Shown here in pieces: positions 9,529 through 18,298 of a stretch of 64,000 nucleotides of DNA. Position 1 is the first letter of the stretch, and each line of letters starts with the position of its first letter. The notes beneath the pieces were generated by a model that saw only the letters and a list, made by a program, of their open reading frames with translations, ran no database searches and had not been told where the DNA came from. The stretch is from Bradymonas sediminis (GTDB taxonomy: Bacteria > Myxococcota_A > Bradymonadia > Bradymonadales > Bradymonadaceae), in assembly GCF_003258315.1 (NCBI RefSeq), contig NZ_CP030032.1:3412501-3476500 (forward strand), given 5' to 3'. The translations under genes and the position numbers were made by a program.

Positions 9529-11022
9529 TTATCGCCCTGCGTGCGCGCCGATATCTTCAAAGCCCGCAGCCGGGACGAGGAAGTCCGGCGAATTGGGGTC
9601 GGTCGACAGCGGCGTCGGCGTCCCCGATCGTTGCCACGAATTATTGCTCTGGATGCCGCTGTCATTTGCGGGCCGATCCATCTCATAGGCGATATTATTG
9701 CGCAGGGAGGTGTGATCGGCGGCCCAATATCCGCGTCGATTATTCCAGGAGGTATTATGATTGAATTGAACATCCACCCCGGAGTTATGGTCGAAGCCCG
9801 TCGCTTTATTATTATAGGAGAGGCAGTGCTCAACGGTGGTCCGAGCGCTCGGTGACGCGCCGCCCGACTTGATGCCTACGCCGTTGCCATTCTCGATGCC
9901 GTTCCCGTAGGAAATTGAGTACCCCACGTAGCCGTCCTGGCTTCGCCAGGTGTCGATGCCGTCGTCGGAGTTCTCGTAGACAAGGCAATTCTCGACGCGA
10001 TTGCCGATGCCGCTCGAGATCGAAATCCCGTCCGAATTGCCGCCATAGTTATGCTCGGCCCCGCCAATCCCCGCGCCTGAATTGCCGAAGACTTCGCAGT
10101 CGGCGATCAGATTATAATTCGAGGATGGGACGCTATAACTCTCGTGAATGTGGATGCCGCTTAATTTGTTATCATACACCCGCAAGCCCTCAAGGACGTT
10201 ATTGCTGGTGCGCACGCTAATGCCGGCGCGGGCGGCGTTTCGTACCTCAAAGAGCCTGAGCACCACCGGGTCTCCGAGCACCCGAATATAGCTCGAGTCA
10301 TCGATGCTCTGCCCGGTCCCGTCGAGGATCGCGACTTCGCCGGGATAGCTCTCAAAGATCGTCGGCGCCGGCGACGTGCCTCGCCCGCGGAAGCTCAAGC
10401 GGCGGTCCATCGTATAAACACCGCCGCGCATAAAGACGACGTCGCCCGCCTGCGCCTGGTCGACCGCTTCCCAAAGGTCGCAGGGATTCGCCACGGTGCA
10501 GTCTTCGCCCGAGCCATCGGGCGCGGCAAAGATGGTCCCCTGCTCCAAGGGCGTCGGAGCCACTGGACGCGGCCCGAAGGGGCGCGGCGTCGGGCCGGCG
10601 TCCGGCGAGGTCGTGTCGCCCGGCGAGGTCGTGTCGCCCGGCGAGGTCGTGTCGCCCGGCGAGGTCGTGTCGCCCGGCGAGGTTGTGTCGCCCGGCGAGG
10701 TCGTGTCGCCCGGCGAGGTCGTGTCGCCCGGCGAGGTCGTGTCGCCCGGCGAGGTCGTGTCGCCCGGCGAGGTCGTGTCGCCCGGCGAGGTCGTGTCGCC
10801 CGGCGAGGTCGTGTCGCTCGGCGAGGATGTGTCGCCCGGCGAGGTCGTGTCGCCCGGCGAGGTCGTGTCGCTCGGCGAGGTCCCAGCATCGTGTGCCGAA
10901 TTCGCATCGCCAGAAATATCCGACGAGGCATCTGCCCCTAATGTTTGATTCGACTCAGATTCGCTGCCCGAGCAACCTGCGGACGCAATTACAATCATCA
11001 ACGCGGCAATTATCTTGATCAT
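9529..11022 (-). CDS. Parallel beta-helix lipoprotein with TTSPGD repeat stalk
   Basis: This surface lipoprotein of 497 residues has a signal peptide with lipobox ending at Cys17 (IASAGC). A Ser/Asp linker follows, then a stalk of about 16 six-residue TTSPGD units (roughly residues 49-140). The C-terminal 340 residues are a right-handed parallel beta-helix of the pectate-lyase/PbH1 type: GEDCTVANPCDLWEAVDQAQ, GDVVFMRGGVYT, then repeated NxxxNxxVxxN turns such as NRVENCLVYENSDDGIDTWRS. This fold commonly binds or cleaves polysaccharides, but no catalytic triad could be assigned. The repeated stalk probably holds the helix away from the membrane. It has its own terminator and no obvious operon partner. 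Confidence 0.85.
   Translation of the reverse strand: MIKIIAALMIVIASAGCSGSESESNQTLGADASSDISGDANSAHDAGTSPSDTTSPGDTTSPGDTSSPSDTTSPGDTTSPGDTTSPGDTTSPGDTTSPGDTTSPGDTTSPGDTTSPGDTTSPGDTTSPGDTTSPGDTTSPDAGPTPRPFGPRPVAPTPLEQGTIFAAPDGSGEDCTVANPCDLWEAVDQAQAGDVVFMRGGVYTMDRRLSFRGRGTSPAPTIFESYPGEVAILDGTGQSIDDSSYIRVLGDPVVLRLFEVRNAARAGISVRTSNNVLEGLRVYDNKLSGIHIHESYSVPSSNYNLIADCEVFGNSGAGIGGAEHNYGGNSDGISISSGIGNRVENCLVYENSDDGIDTWRSQDGYVGYSISYGNGIENGNGVGIKSGGASPSARTTVEHCLSYNNKATGFDHNSGVDVQFNHNTSWNNRRGYWAADHTSLRNNIAYEMDRPANDSGIQSNNSWQRSGTPTPLSTDPNSPDFLVPAAGFEDIGAHAGR
10602..10889 (-). repeat. 18-bp tandem repeat array encoding TTSPGD
   Basis: About 16 head-to-tail copies of an 18-bp unit (plus-strand unit CGGCGAGGTCGTGTCGCC) lie inside the beta-helix lipoprotein gene. 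Most copies are identical at the nucleotide level. The few variants (GGTTGTG near 10681, GTCGCTCGG near 10815 and 10868, GGATGTG near 10825) are mainly towards the protein's N-terminal side. Whole-unit gain or loss would keep the reading frame and change stalk length by six residues. Confidence 0.95.
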
Positions 11023-11299
11023 TTATCACCTAGCTCGCAAACATTAACGAAATAAAAACTCGCCGCTGCTGAGCCCCATCGTAATTGCTTTCGCGAGAGC
11101 TCACCGCACAGCCTTAATTTGCCTCTGTGGGAGCATCCTAACGAACTAATTTTCGTTTGTCGCGCACCAACAGACCGGAACCGAAACGAGGGTTATCCAC
11201 AGCGTCTCCACCCCGTTTGGCCTGGGCAAAGTTTTCGCGATACACTTGGGCGCGATGCTTCGCAAAACAACGCCCCTCACCGTGACCCATTGAGTAGAA

Positions 11300-12709
11300 A
11301 TGCGGATACAAAAGCCCCATCGCATCCGAAAACGCGTCGCGCTTCTCGCAATCATCGCCCTGCAATCGGCCTGCACGGGCGAAACCCAGGCGGGCCACGA
11401 CGCGCGCGACTCGACCTCGTTTGAGCAAGATACGTCGACCGATGGACACACGCTCGACGCGACACCTGCCGATGCCCAACCAACAGAGGATGCCGAGCCG
11501 CTCAACGATGCGGACGCGGCGGGCTCTGCCCCTGACGCAGCAGATCCCCCGGGCGATATTACCTCGCCCGAAGAAGACGCAGGGAGTGATTCCGATGCCG
11601 TTGAGGTTGAGCCGGAAGACGTGGCTCCTCTGGGGCGATGGCAGAGCTATTTCAACACCCCCACCGCCGCCAATGGCTATGAGGACCAAACCCTTCGCGA
11701 TCGCCTGGTGTTGTATTTGAACGGCGCCGTCGCCGGCTCGGAAGTGCGGGCCCATATTACCGAATTATCTTCGGCCAACGCGCTGCGGCCGGTGGTCGAC
11801 GCCCTGGTCAACGCCCACGATCGCGGCGTGAGCATCTGGATGGTTCATAACGGCGACGCCAACCATTTTCCCGAGCTCGCCGCGCGCCTGGGCCCGCGCT
11901 ATGTCCACTGCGGCACGCCGCAAGCCGCCAATAACACGGCGTGCCTGAGCAACGTCGATAACGGCACCCACCATATGAAAAATTGGTATTTCTCCCACAC
12001 CAAGGTTGGGGACGATGACTACCGATATATGGTGATCGCCACCTCCTATAATATCACCGTCACCCAATCGCGCTTTTTCAACGATATGCTGGTCGTCAGC
12101 GGCAATCAGGCGCTGTATGAGGCGCATGTTGAGGTCTACGAAGACTACCTCCAGCAGCGAAAAACCGACGACCGCTACACCCAACCCCACGGCAAGATTT
12201 TTGTCCCTACGGCCGCCACCTATAGCGCCGAGTTCTCGCCGCAAAAGAACGGCGACATGGTCGCCGACGCCCTGGCCCGCATCACCCAATATGAGCCCGG
12301 CTGCACCCTGGGCGTCGGCACCCTTAATTTGACCCGCTCCGCCATCTTCAACCAACTCGAGCGTATCAAAGCCCTCGGCTGCCAGGTGCGCGTGGTCACC
12401 GGCACCGCGCTGAGCGACGAAAAAAAGGCGCGCCTGGACGCCGCCGGCATCCCTCACCGACAGATAAATCGCACGCGAAACGGCCACACCGTCAGCCTCC
12501 ACAGCAAGATGATGGTCTACCGCGGCTATTATGACACCCCGGTCGCCCAGCACCCCAATCATGGTCGCGGCTGGGTATGGACCGGCTCACAGAACTTCAC
12601 GTTCACGCCGCTGAAATATCGCGACGACGTCTTCGTCGGCATCTCACGCGGCGGCGTCACCAACAATTATAGCGACTATTTCGAAGTCATGTGGGCCAAC
12701 GGGACCTAG
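11300..12709 (+). CDS. Phospholipase D-superfamily lipoprotein
   Basis: This exported lipoprotein of 469 residues has a lipobox LQSAC with Cys25, followed by an acidic, low-complexity linker (about 30-110) and a two-lobed PLD-like domain. HxK motifs are visible at FSHTKV (His233, Lys235) followed by TSYN, and at LHSKMM (His401, Lys403) followed by GSQNFT (about 429-434). This is the pair expected for a PLD/nuclease active site. The PLD superfamily includes phospholipases, nucleases and cardiolipin synthases; the exported location favours a lipid or extracellular nucleic acid substrate, but that is inference. The gene stands alone, convergent with the nuclease gene at 12761-14275. The ATG at 11300 starts directly on a typical signal peptide. 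Confidence 0.88.
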   Translation: MRIQKPHRIRKRVALLAIIALQSACTGETQAGHDARDSTSFEQDTSTDGHTLDATPADAQPTEDAEPLNDADAAGSAPDAADPPGDITSPEEDAGSDSDAVEVEPEDVAPLGRWQSYFNTPTAANGYEDQTLRDRLVLYLNGAVAGSEVRAHITELSSANALRPVVDALVNAHDRGVSIWMVHNGDANHFPELAARLGPRYVHCGTPQAANNTACLSNVDNGTHHMKNWYFSHTKVGDDDYRYMVIATSYNITVTQSRFFNDMLVVSGNQALYEAHVEVYEDYLQQRKTDDRYTQPHGKIFVPTAATYSAEFSPQKNGDMVADALARITQYEPGCTLGVGTLNLTRSAIFNQLERIKALGCQVRVVTGTALSDEKKARLDAAGIPHRQINRTRNGHTVSLHSKMMVYRGYYDTPVAQHPNHGRGWVWTGSQNFTFTPLKYRDDVFVGISRGGVTNNYSDYFEVMWANGT

Positions 12710-12760
12710 AAGCCACGCCTGGTTGACGACGCCTTCGGTTCGGCCACGGTCCGCAGCGGC

Positions 12761-14275
12761 TTACATCAAAACACGAATTACCTGCTCAAGTCGTTTTCGG
12801 CTAAGAATACCCTGTTGGTCGAGGACTGAAAGGTTAAACGTCTGCTTCTTCGTAAGATTTCTCCAGTTTTCGGCCACCCATTTTAAGTCTTCGGCGGTAA
12901 TAACACAGACATCAGCGTCTTGCTGGGATTCGAACTTAAGGCGAAGACAATTCTCTTCAGCAATGTCGTCAACCTCGGGAACGATGACCATAAAACAGGT
13001 CACACGTTTTTCGATGGAATCACGAATATAGCGTTTGAATTGTTTTAAATGAGAGTTCGGAAAGGTATAGATATTTTCCGTTGATTTATTGTCCCACATC
13101 AACAGGGAACCATCGGGCATTTCGATACAGCCATCGGGGTGATCGCTGCCGGGCATTGTCACAAGTTCAACCCCAAGTTTCTCCCTGAATAGGTAGCGCG
13201 TAGCCTCTTCGAATGCTCGCTCAATATCAATATCTTTTGAGATGACCTTGCTTGCCAGAAGATTCTCCCTGTCACGTTTAGCCAACTCAACAAAATACTC
13301 GTAAAAGAGCACTGCGGGATCAGCGTCATCGGGAACTTCTCGAATAAGTAGGTTGTCAAAATGAGAAACAATTCGCTCGAGTCGTTGCTGCTTGGTGCCA
13401 CTTACGTTAACCCCTGGAAGACTTCCACAGATGTTGTAAAGGTCGTCATTCATTAGAGAATTCAACCCTTCACTGGGTTTTATTTCTGCCAAGAGAAGGC
13501 GCTCGGACAATTCGTCCTTACTTCCAGAAGTCGGCAAATTCTGTGCGCGCAGCACGCTGGCGAGGATCGCATTGGTCATGTTCTGCCAAAGTAACTCACG
13601 AGCATTGTCGCTCAGTTCGATGCCTAAAACTTTCTTAACACCGACATGAAACTCTTTGGGTAGAACAACATTGCGGCCATCTTCCGCACGATTGCAGTAA
13701 AATATAATTCCCTGGTGCTGCAAAAACAGAAGTGCTTTTGTGATATCTGCGTAACTGTGAAGTTCTCCACCAGGGGACGGGAACACCCCCATTAGAGCCT
13801 CCACGAGACGTTGTTGCTTCCGCGTAATCTGGAGTTTTTGGCGAAGCCGCTCAATTAGTCCATATTCATCCCGTGAAATGCTTCCGTCATCAAAAGCAAC
13901 TTCAAGCACAGTCCGAAATATGTCGATACTTTGAGCGTCCGTATATTGAAGCGCATTGTCTTTAGCGGCCTCATCGAGCATTCGCTGCTCACGATCACGA
14001 ACCCGCTCACAAAGTTCTCGCTCATCTAGCGCACACTCTGGAATATTCAGCATCACCTCAAGGACATAGTGAACCACAACCCGGGTTGAATGGTCGACAT
14101 CAAACAAATCCAGACGGCGCTCAACATTCTGCGGTTTGGCCAACTCCTCGGCATTGCGTATGATATAATCACGCGCCTCATCTTCTTCGAGACGGCCCAG
14201 GTCTTTTGTGAAACTACTTAATACCCGGGTAAGATATTGTGTCGTCATCTTCGCCGCTGCATCTTCGATACGCAT
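12761..14275 (-). CDS. Putative FokI-like nuclease with TerB-like and SAP-like domains
   Basis: This 504-residue cytoplasmic protein is unlike its neighbours. An N-terminal helical region is followed by a TerB-like segment (FRTVLEVAFDDGSISRDEY, about 120-165), then a SAP-type DNA-binding motif (VLRAQNLPTSGSKDELSERL, about 242-261) and a second SAP-like motif (GSLPGVNVSGTKQQRLERI, about 285-303). The C-terminal domain carries HPDGCIEMPDGSLLMWDNKS, a PD-(D/E)xK pattern with Asp382, Asp396 and Lys398 that recalls the FokI cleavage domain (PDG then DTK). It is therefore probably a DNA endonuclease. No methyltransferase or other restriction component is adjacent. A GGAGG site precedes the ATG at 14275; a GTG one codon earlier is also possible. 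Codon use and base composition look AT-richer than the flanks, which suggests transfer. Confidence 0.7.
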   Translation of the reverse strand: MRIEDAAAKMTTQYLTRVLSSFTKDLGRLEEDEARDYIIRNAEELAKPQNVERRLDLFDVDHSTRVVVHYVLEVMLNIPECALDERELCERVRDREQRMLDEAAKDNALQYTDAQSIDIFRTVLEVAFDDGSISRDEYGLIERLRQKLQITRKQQRLVEALMGVFPSPGGELHSYADITKALLFLQHQGIIFYCNRAEDGRNVVLPKEFHVGVKKVLGIELSDNARELLWQNMTNAILASVLRAQNLPTSGSKDELSERLLLAEIKPSEGLNSLMNDDLYNICGSLPGVNVSGTKQQRLERIVSHFDNLLIREVPDDADPAVLFYEYFVELAKRDRENLLASKVISKDIDIERAFEEATRYLFREKLGVELVTMPGSDHPDGCIEMPDGSLLMWDNKSTENIYTFPNSHLKQFKRYIRDSIEKRVTCFMVIVPEVDDIAEENCLRLKFESQQDADVCVITAEDLKWVAENWRNLTKKQTFNLSVLDQQGILSRKRLEQVIRVLM

Positions 14276-14683
14276 CACTCCCTCCTCCGCAAAACAAAAT
14301 TCCTAAATTTTGGCTATGTAGACAGACTAGCATCGACGATTGAAACGCAAAAGTGACGATTTGGATGAAACAACGCTTCTATGATCTAACGCCCCAATAT
14401 CCCCTCCTAAACGATCACAAACCGAAATAATTTAGCCTACAATCGCTCCAATATCTCAACAACGCCTTGGCCCAAGGCATCGCGGCTCCCACCGTTAGCT
14501 ACAGATAGCTACGAACTCCCAGATAATTCACTGCAGCTATTGCCCTTAGTCCTGTATTTATTCGGTGAACCTAGGTATCCAACTCCCCACACTCGTCTTC
14601 ACTCTTCACTCCAATAATCGTGCGCGGATGTGGGTATTGTTTAACCAACTATGGGAGTTCCACATCAACCAGCCCGATTCACC
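14276..14683. other. AT-richer intergenic region upstream of the nuclease gene
   Basis: About 400 bp lie between the nuclease start and the end of the DUF938 gene. It is visibly richer in A and T than the surrounding genes, like the nuclease gene itself. It presumably holds the nuclease promoter near its left end. No RNA gene, repeat pair, integrase site or credible ORF was found. Confidence 0.5.
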
Positions 14684-15328
14684 TCAGGCCAGTTTTCGCC
14701 ACCAGATCGAGCGGTTATTCGCGGGCATCGCGCGATCCTCGACCCGCTCGAACCCGTGGGACTCGGCGATGGCGTTGACGGCCTCGAAGTCGCGGATGCC
14801 GCTGGCCGGGTCGCGGCGGCGCAGCCAGGCGTCGAAATTCTCGTTGCTCGGCTCGAGCGCGCGATCGGCGTAGCGATAGGGGCCGTAGAGAAAGACGACG
14901 CCGCCGGCGTCGAGGAGGGCCTCGGCGTGGCGAAAGAGGTGCTCGGTGGCCTCCCAGGGCGCGATATGAATGACGTTGATGGCCACCAGTGCGTCGACCC
15001 GCGGGCTGGAAAGCGCGGCATCGAGGCCAAGGGTCTCGGACCAATCATCCTCAAAGAGGTCGAGCGCGACGGGCGGATTGACGTTGGGCAACCCGGCGTC
15101 TTCGACCCACGCGCTCACCGAGTCGAGCCCGCCCGCCTGATTCGACGGCTGCCAGCGAAGGTGCGCCAGGCGCTCGCCGAAATACACCGCGTGTTGCCCG
15201 GTGCCGCTGCCGATTTCGAGGACGTATTTTTTGTCGGCGAAGACTTCTTTAAGCAGCGCGAGGATGGGGTCGCGGTTTCGCTCGCAGGAGGGAGAATAGG
15301 CTTTGCGTTGGGCTAGATTGTCTTTCAT
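14684..15328 (-). CDS. DUF938 SAM-dependent methyltransferase
   Basis: This 214-residue class I methyltransferase-fold protein has the SAM-binding glycine motif VLEIGSGTGQHAVYF near residue 36. The N-terminal signature (AYSPSCERNRDPILALL), an INVIHIAPW segment and a C-terminal NNRSIWWRK are typical of the DUF938 family. The substrate of that family is not established to my knowledge. The ATG at 15328 was chosen because GAGGAA lies six bases upstream and because DUF938 proteins begin just before this signature; in-frame starts at 15367 and 15391 lack a ribosome site. It is a single gene on the minus strand. Confidence 0.88.
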   Translation of the reverse strand: MKDNLAQRKAYSPSCERNRDPILALLKEVFADKKYVLEIGSGTGQHAVYFGERLAHLRWQPSNQAGGLDSVSAWVEDAGLPNVNPPVALDLFEDDWSETLGLDAALSSPRVDALVAINVIHIAPWEATEHLFRHAEALLDAGGVVFLYGPYRYADRALEPSNENFDAWLRRRDPASGIRDFEAVNAIAESHGFERVEDRAMPANNRSIWWRKLA

Positions 15329-15548
15329 CGCGGATTCCTCGGAGGCGGATGTGGTCGGAGCGCTCATCTGCATAAGTTCGGGCGCGCCCACTTCTCAACA
15401 ACACAAATACTCTGGTATCCTATTCGCCGAAAGGATAGAGCGAACACCTGGTCATCGCGCCAGCCAGTTTATCCGCGTCCTGATACGCCGTGTATCGCCA
15501 GAGTTTCCCGCGCGCGCCCGAATTATCTTTCCCTAACGTCTTTTATCT

Positions 15549-16349
15549 ATGACGAACTCGAAGTCTGCAGCGCGACGATTGTTGGCCCTCGTCGTCTTCT
15601 CGGCGGCGCAGCTGCTGGCGAGCGGTTGCCTGGGTGATTCGCGCGCATGTCAAAGCGCGCAGGATTGTTTTTTGGGCGAAAGCTGCGTCGACCAGACCTG
15701 TGAGTCACCGCGCGTCACGGCCCCGGATAGCGGCGAAGCGCCCGACGCGACGAGCACGCCCGACGGCGGCGACTCTCGGGATGCGCACGGCTCAACAGAC
15801 CCCGACGCCAGCGAGCCCGGGCCCCCCGACGGGTGCGGCTTCGCCGGCGCGCCCCCGAGATGCCAGCCCAGCGGCACCTCGAGTGATTATAGCCTCACCT
15901 CCCCGACGCAGCTGCCCCAGACGAACCTGGGCTGTGTCGACCATGAAGAACTCTCGGCGTTCGCCACGTTTAGAACCGACGCCCGGACGCTCTGCGCGGG
16001 CGAAGATCCGCATTATATGAGACAGAGATTCTGGCGCTGCAAAAATTACGACTTCCAGGTGAAGGTCACGCTCGAGACCGAGTCGAATTGCAATAACGAC
16101 CAATTCGACCTGGAGCTCTATTGCAATAGCAACCAGGAGTTAATATGCGGCGATAGCAATCCGATTTGCACCGTGAGCGGGAGCACCTGCTCGGCGCAGG
16201 ATGGCTCGATTTCAAAAATCGTCACGGTCCATAAGGTCTCGCATGCGACCTACGGCGACCTGAAGATCGGCGTCACCCGCGGCGACTTCGAGCAGACTCC
16301 CGATGCCAAGATCCAATTCGATTATACGGTTACCGTCGAGCAATACTGA
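15549..16349 (+). CDS. Cysteine-containing secreted lipoprotein
   Basis: This exported protein of 266 residues has a signal peptide ending at LASGC (Cys27). A short Cys-rich block (ACQSAQDCFLGESCVDQTCE) of the kind common in myxobacterial-type lipoproteins follows, then an Asp/Pro/Thr linker, and from about residue 95 a globular domain with many cysteines (CGFAGAPPRCQ, CKNYDF, CNNDQFDLELYC, CTVSGSTC). The last part ends in beta-rich sequence resembling secreted PPC-type domains (FDYTVTVEQY), though I cannot confirm the family. It sits 17 bp upstream of the Ser/Thr kinase and probably shares its transcript, so it may be an envelope partner of that kinase. Function is unknown. Confidence 0.78.
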   Translation: MTNSKSAARRLLALVVFSAAQLLASGCLGDSRACQSAQDCFLGESCVDQTCESPRVTAPDSGEAPDATSTPDGGDSRDAHGSTDPDASEPGPPDGCGFAGAPPRCQPSGTSSDYSLTSPTQLPQTNLGCVDHEELSAFATFRTDARTLCAGEDPHYMRQRFWRCKNYDFQVKVTLETESNCNNDQFDLELYCNSNQELICGDSNPICTVSGSTCSAQDGSISKIVTVHKVSHATYGDLKIGVTRGDFEQTPDAKIQFDYTVTVEQY

Positions 16350-16366
16350 ATGGCCCGGATGAATCC

Positions 16367-18289
16367 ATGACGCTTTTTTGCCCCGAATGTGGCGAAGGCT
16401 ACGACAATTCGATGTCGGTCTGTCCGACCGATGGGGTGCGCCTGTACACCGTCGCCGGGCCGCAGGCCTCGCTCGTCGGCGAGGTGCTGGAGGGACGATT
16501 CCGCATCGAGTCCCTGCTGGGCGAAGGCGGGATGGGCGCGGTGTACCGGGCGGTGCAGATCTCGGTGGGCCGTCAGGTGGCGGTGAAGGTCCTGCACGCC
16601 GACTTCGACGACGATCAGGCGGCGTTGGAGCGCTTCTTTCGGGAGGCCAAATTTGTCTCGGAGTTGACCCACCCGAGCATCGTCCACGTCATCGATTTCG
16701 GGCAGGAGCCGCGCCTTAAGATCCTCTATCTGGTCATGGAACTCATCGAGGGGCCGACCCTGGACACGCTTATCCGCGGCGCTCGGCTGGACGTCGGGTT
16801 TGCCCTCGAGATCGCCTACCAGATCTGCGGCGGACTCACCGATCCGCACGCATCGCACGTGGTCCACCGCGACCTTAAGCCGGCGAATTTATTCGTAAAT
16901 CCGGTCTCCGACGGCAGCATCCAGGTCAAGATTTGCGACTTCGGCATCGCGCGGGCGCTCACGCGCGCCACGCGCTTGACGATGGAGGGAGGGGTTTGCG
17001 GGACGCCCGCGTATATGAGCCCGGAGCAGGCGAGCGACCTGCAATTGGACCCTCGCACCGACCTGTATTCGCTCGGGGTGATTCTGTATCAGATGCTCAC
17101 CGGCTGGCTGCCCTTTGACGCGCCGAGCAGCCTGCAATTGATGCTCAAACATATCCAGGAGACACCGCCACCGTTCGCCGAGATATTGGGCGAGCGCGCC
17201 CTGCCCGCCTCGGTCGAGTTGCTGGTCAACGATTTGATGCAAAAGTCCGCGGACGCCCGTCCGGCGTCGGCGCGCGTTGTGCGCGAGCGTATCAACCGCA
17301 TCCGCGCTGAGCTGGCGCTGGCGCCGATCCAACTCCCCGCGCAGTTGTCCGCCGAGGTGACCACGGCCCGCGATCTTTTTGCCCAGTGGATCGTGCCGAC
17401 CGAGCCGCTGCCAAACGCCCCGCAACCCGATAGCCGAGAGCTTGGGTTCGCGCGGACCCAAGGCCCCTCCCACACCGAAACGCAGCTGCTCCCGCCGTCG
17501 AAGACCCAGACGCTCCTCATAAATGGAAACGCCCGGCAGACCCCCGGGCCGAGGGCTGCGCGCTCCGGCGAGACATTCAAGCAATTGGCGATGCCTCGGG
17601 TCCTGGCCGACGCGTCCCCTGCGGCCGAAGAGGTTGCGCCGAAGCAGGTCAGCGCCCCGCTGAGCCAACCCGAGCCAAAGCCCGTGCGCCAGCGGACCAC
17701 CCCGCAATCGCCATATACGGCTGAGTCCGCCGAGAAAGCTGAGCCTGCCGCGCCCGCGTCATCGAACCGACTTCTGATTCTCGCGCTCGCCCTAATATTG
17801 GGCGCGCTCCTGCTGGTCTCGGTGGGCCTGGGGTTTCTGTGGCTCAACGCTCAAAAAACCTCGGATGACACGCCATCGAGCGCGGCGACGAAAACGCCTG
17901 AGCCCCTCAGCCCCGCCGAAGACTCGGCGCCGCGCGAGGACGCCCGAACGACGGCGACCAACGAAGCCGCTGAAGCCGTGGCGCCCGAGGTTGAGAAGCC
18001 GGCGGAGCATCGCCCAAAGGCGTCGTCACAACCGATGAAACCAGCGGCGCCAAAGCCGCGGGTGACGAAGGCTTCCCCCGCGAAAACGCCGGTCAAAGCC
18101 CCTGCAAAAGACAAGGCCCCCGAGGCTGCCGCGGTCGCCTCGGGCAACGAAAACACCACCAGCACGGCTCAGCAAAATGAGGCGCCCTCCAACGCCGCGC
18201 CCCCGAAGAGTGCGACCACGCCCACCAGGACCGAGGCGTCCGAGCGTTTGGACTCAATCTTTGGGAATAAAGGTCTTCGAAAAGAGTAA
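16367..18289 (+). CDS. Transmembrane Ser/Thr protein kinase with N-terminal zinc ribbon (copy 1)
   Basis: This 640-residue eukaryote-like kinase opens with a zinc-ribbon-like CPECGEGYDNSMSVCPTDG (Cys5, Cys8, Cys19). The kinase domain (about 44-315) has the glycine loop GEGGMG (52-57), ATP lysine Lys74, catalytic HRDLKPAN (167-174), metal-binding DFG (191-193) and GTPAYMSPEQ, so it should be active. A long Pro/Ala/Glu-rich juxtamembrane region follows, then one transmembrane helix (LLILALALILGALLLVSVGL, about 464-486) and a disordered Ala/Pro/Glu/Lys tail outside. The next gene, a TPR/PEGA protein, starts nine bases after the stop, which indicates an operon. The pair resembles the minus-strand kinase and TPR gene at 26.7-29.5 kb. 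Confidence 0.95.
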   Translation: MTLFCPECGEGYDNSMSVCPTDGVRLYTVAGPQASLVGEVLEGRFRIESLLGEGGMGAVYRAVQISVGRQVAVKVLHADFDDDQAALERFFREAKFVSELTHPSIVHVIDFGQEPRLKILYLVMELIEGPTLDTLIRGARLDVGFALEIAYQICGGLTDPHASHVVHRDLKPANLFVNPVSDGSIQVKICDFGIARALTRATRLTMEGGVCGTPAYMSPEQASDLQLDPRTDLYSLGVILYQMLTGWLPFDAPSSLQLMLKHIQETPPPFAEILGERALPASVELLVNDLMQKSADARPASARVVRERINRIRAELALAPIQLPAQLSAEVTTARDLFAQWIVPTEPLPNAPQPDSRELGFARTQGPSHTETQLLPPSKTQTLLINGNARQTPGPRAARSGETFKQLAMPRVLADASPAAEEVAPKQVSAPLSQPEPKPVRQRTTPQSPYTAESAEKAEPAAPASSNRLLILALALILGALLLVSVGLGFLWLNAQKTSDDTPSSAATKTPEPLSPAEDSAPREDARTTATNEAAEAVAPEVEKPAEHRPKASSQPMKPAAPKPRVTKASPAKTPVKAPAKDKAPEAAAVASGNENTTSTAQQNEAPSNAAPPKSATTPTRTEASERLDSIFGNKGLRKE

Positions 18290-18298
18290 AATACCGAT

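Noticed and set aside
10602-10889. CRISPR-like regular array
   Set aside because: The units are contiguous with no spacers, in frame and translated as a stalk. It is a coding tandem repeat.
10496-10948. Plus-strand frame of 150 residues made of VSPGEV repeats
   Set aside because: It is the mirror of the 18-bp repeat in the beta-helix lipoprotein gene. It has no folded region and no export signal.
11193-11201. Perfect DnaA box TTATCCACA in the gap before the PLD gene
   Set aside because: I saw only one copy, with no second box nearby. A single 9-mer is not evidence for an origin.
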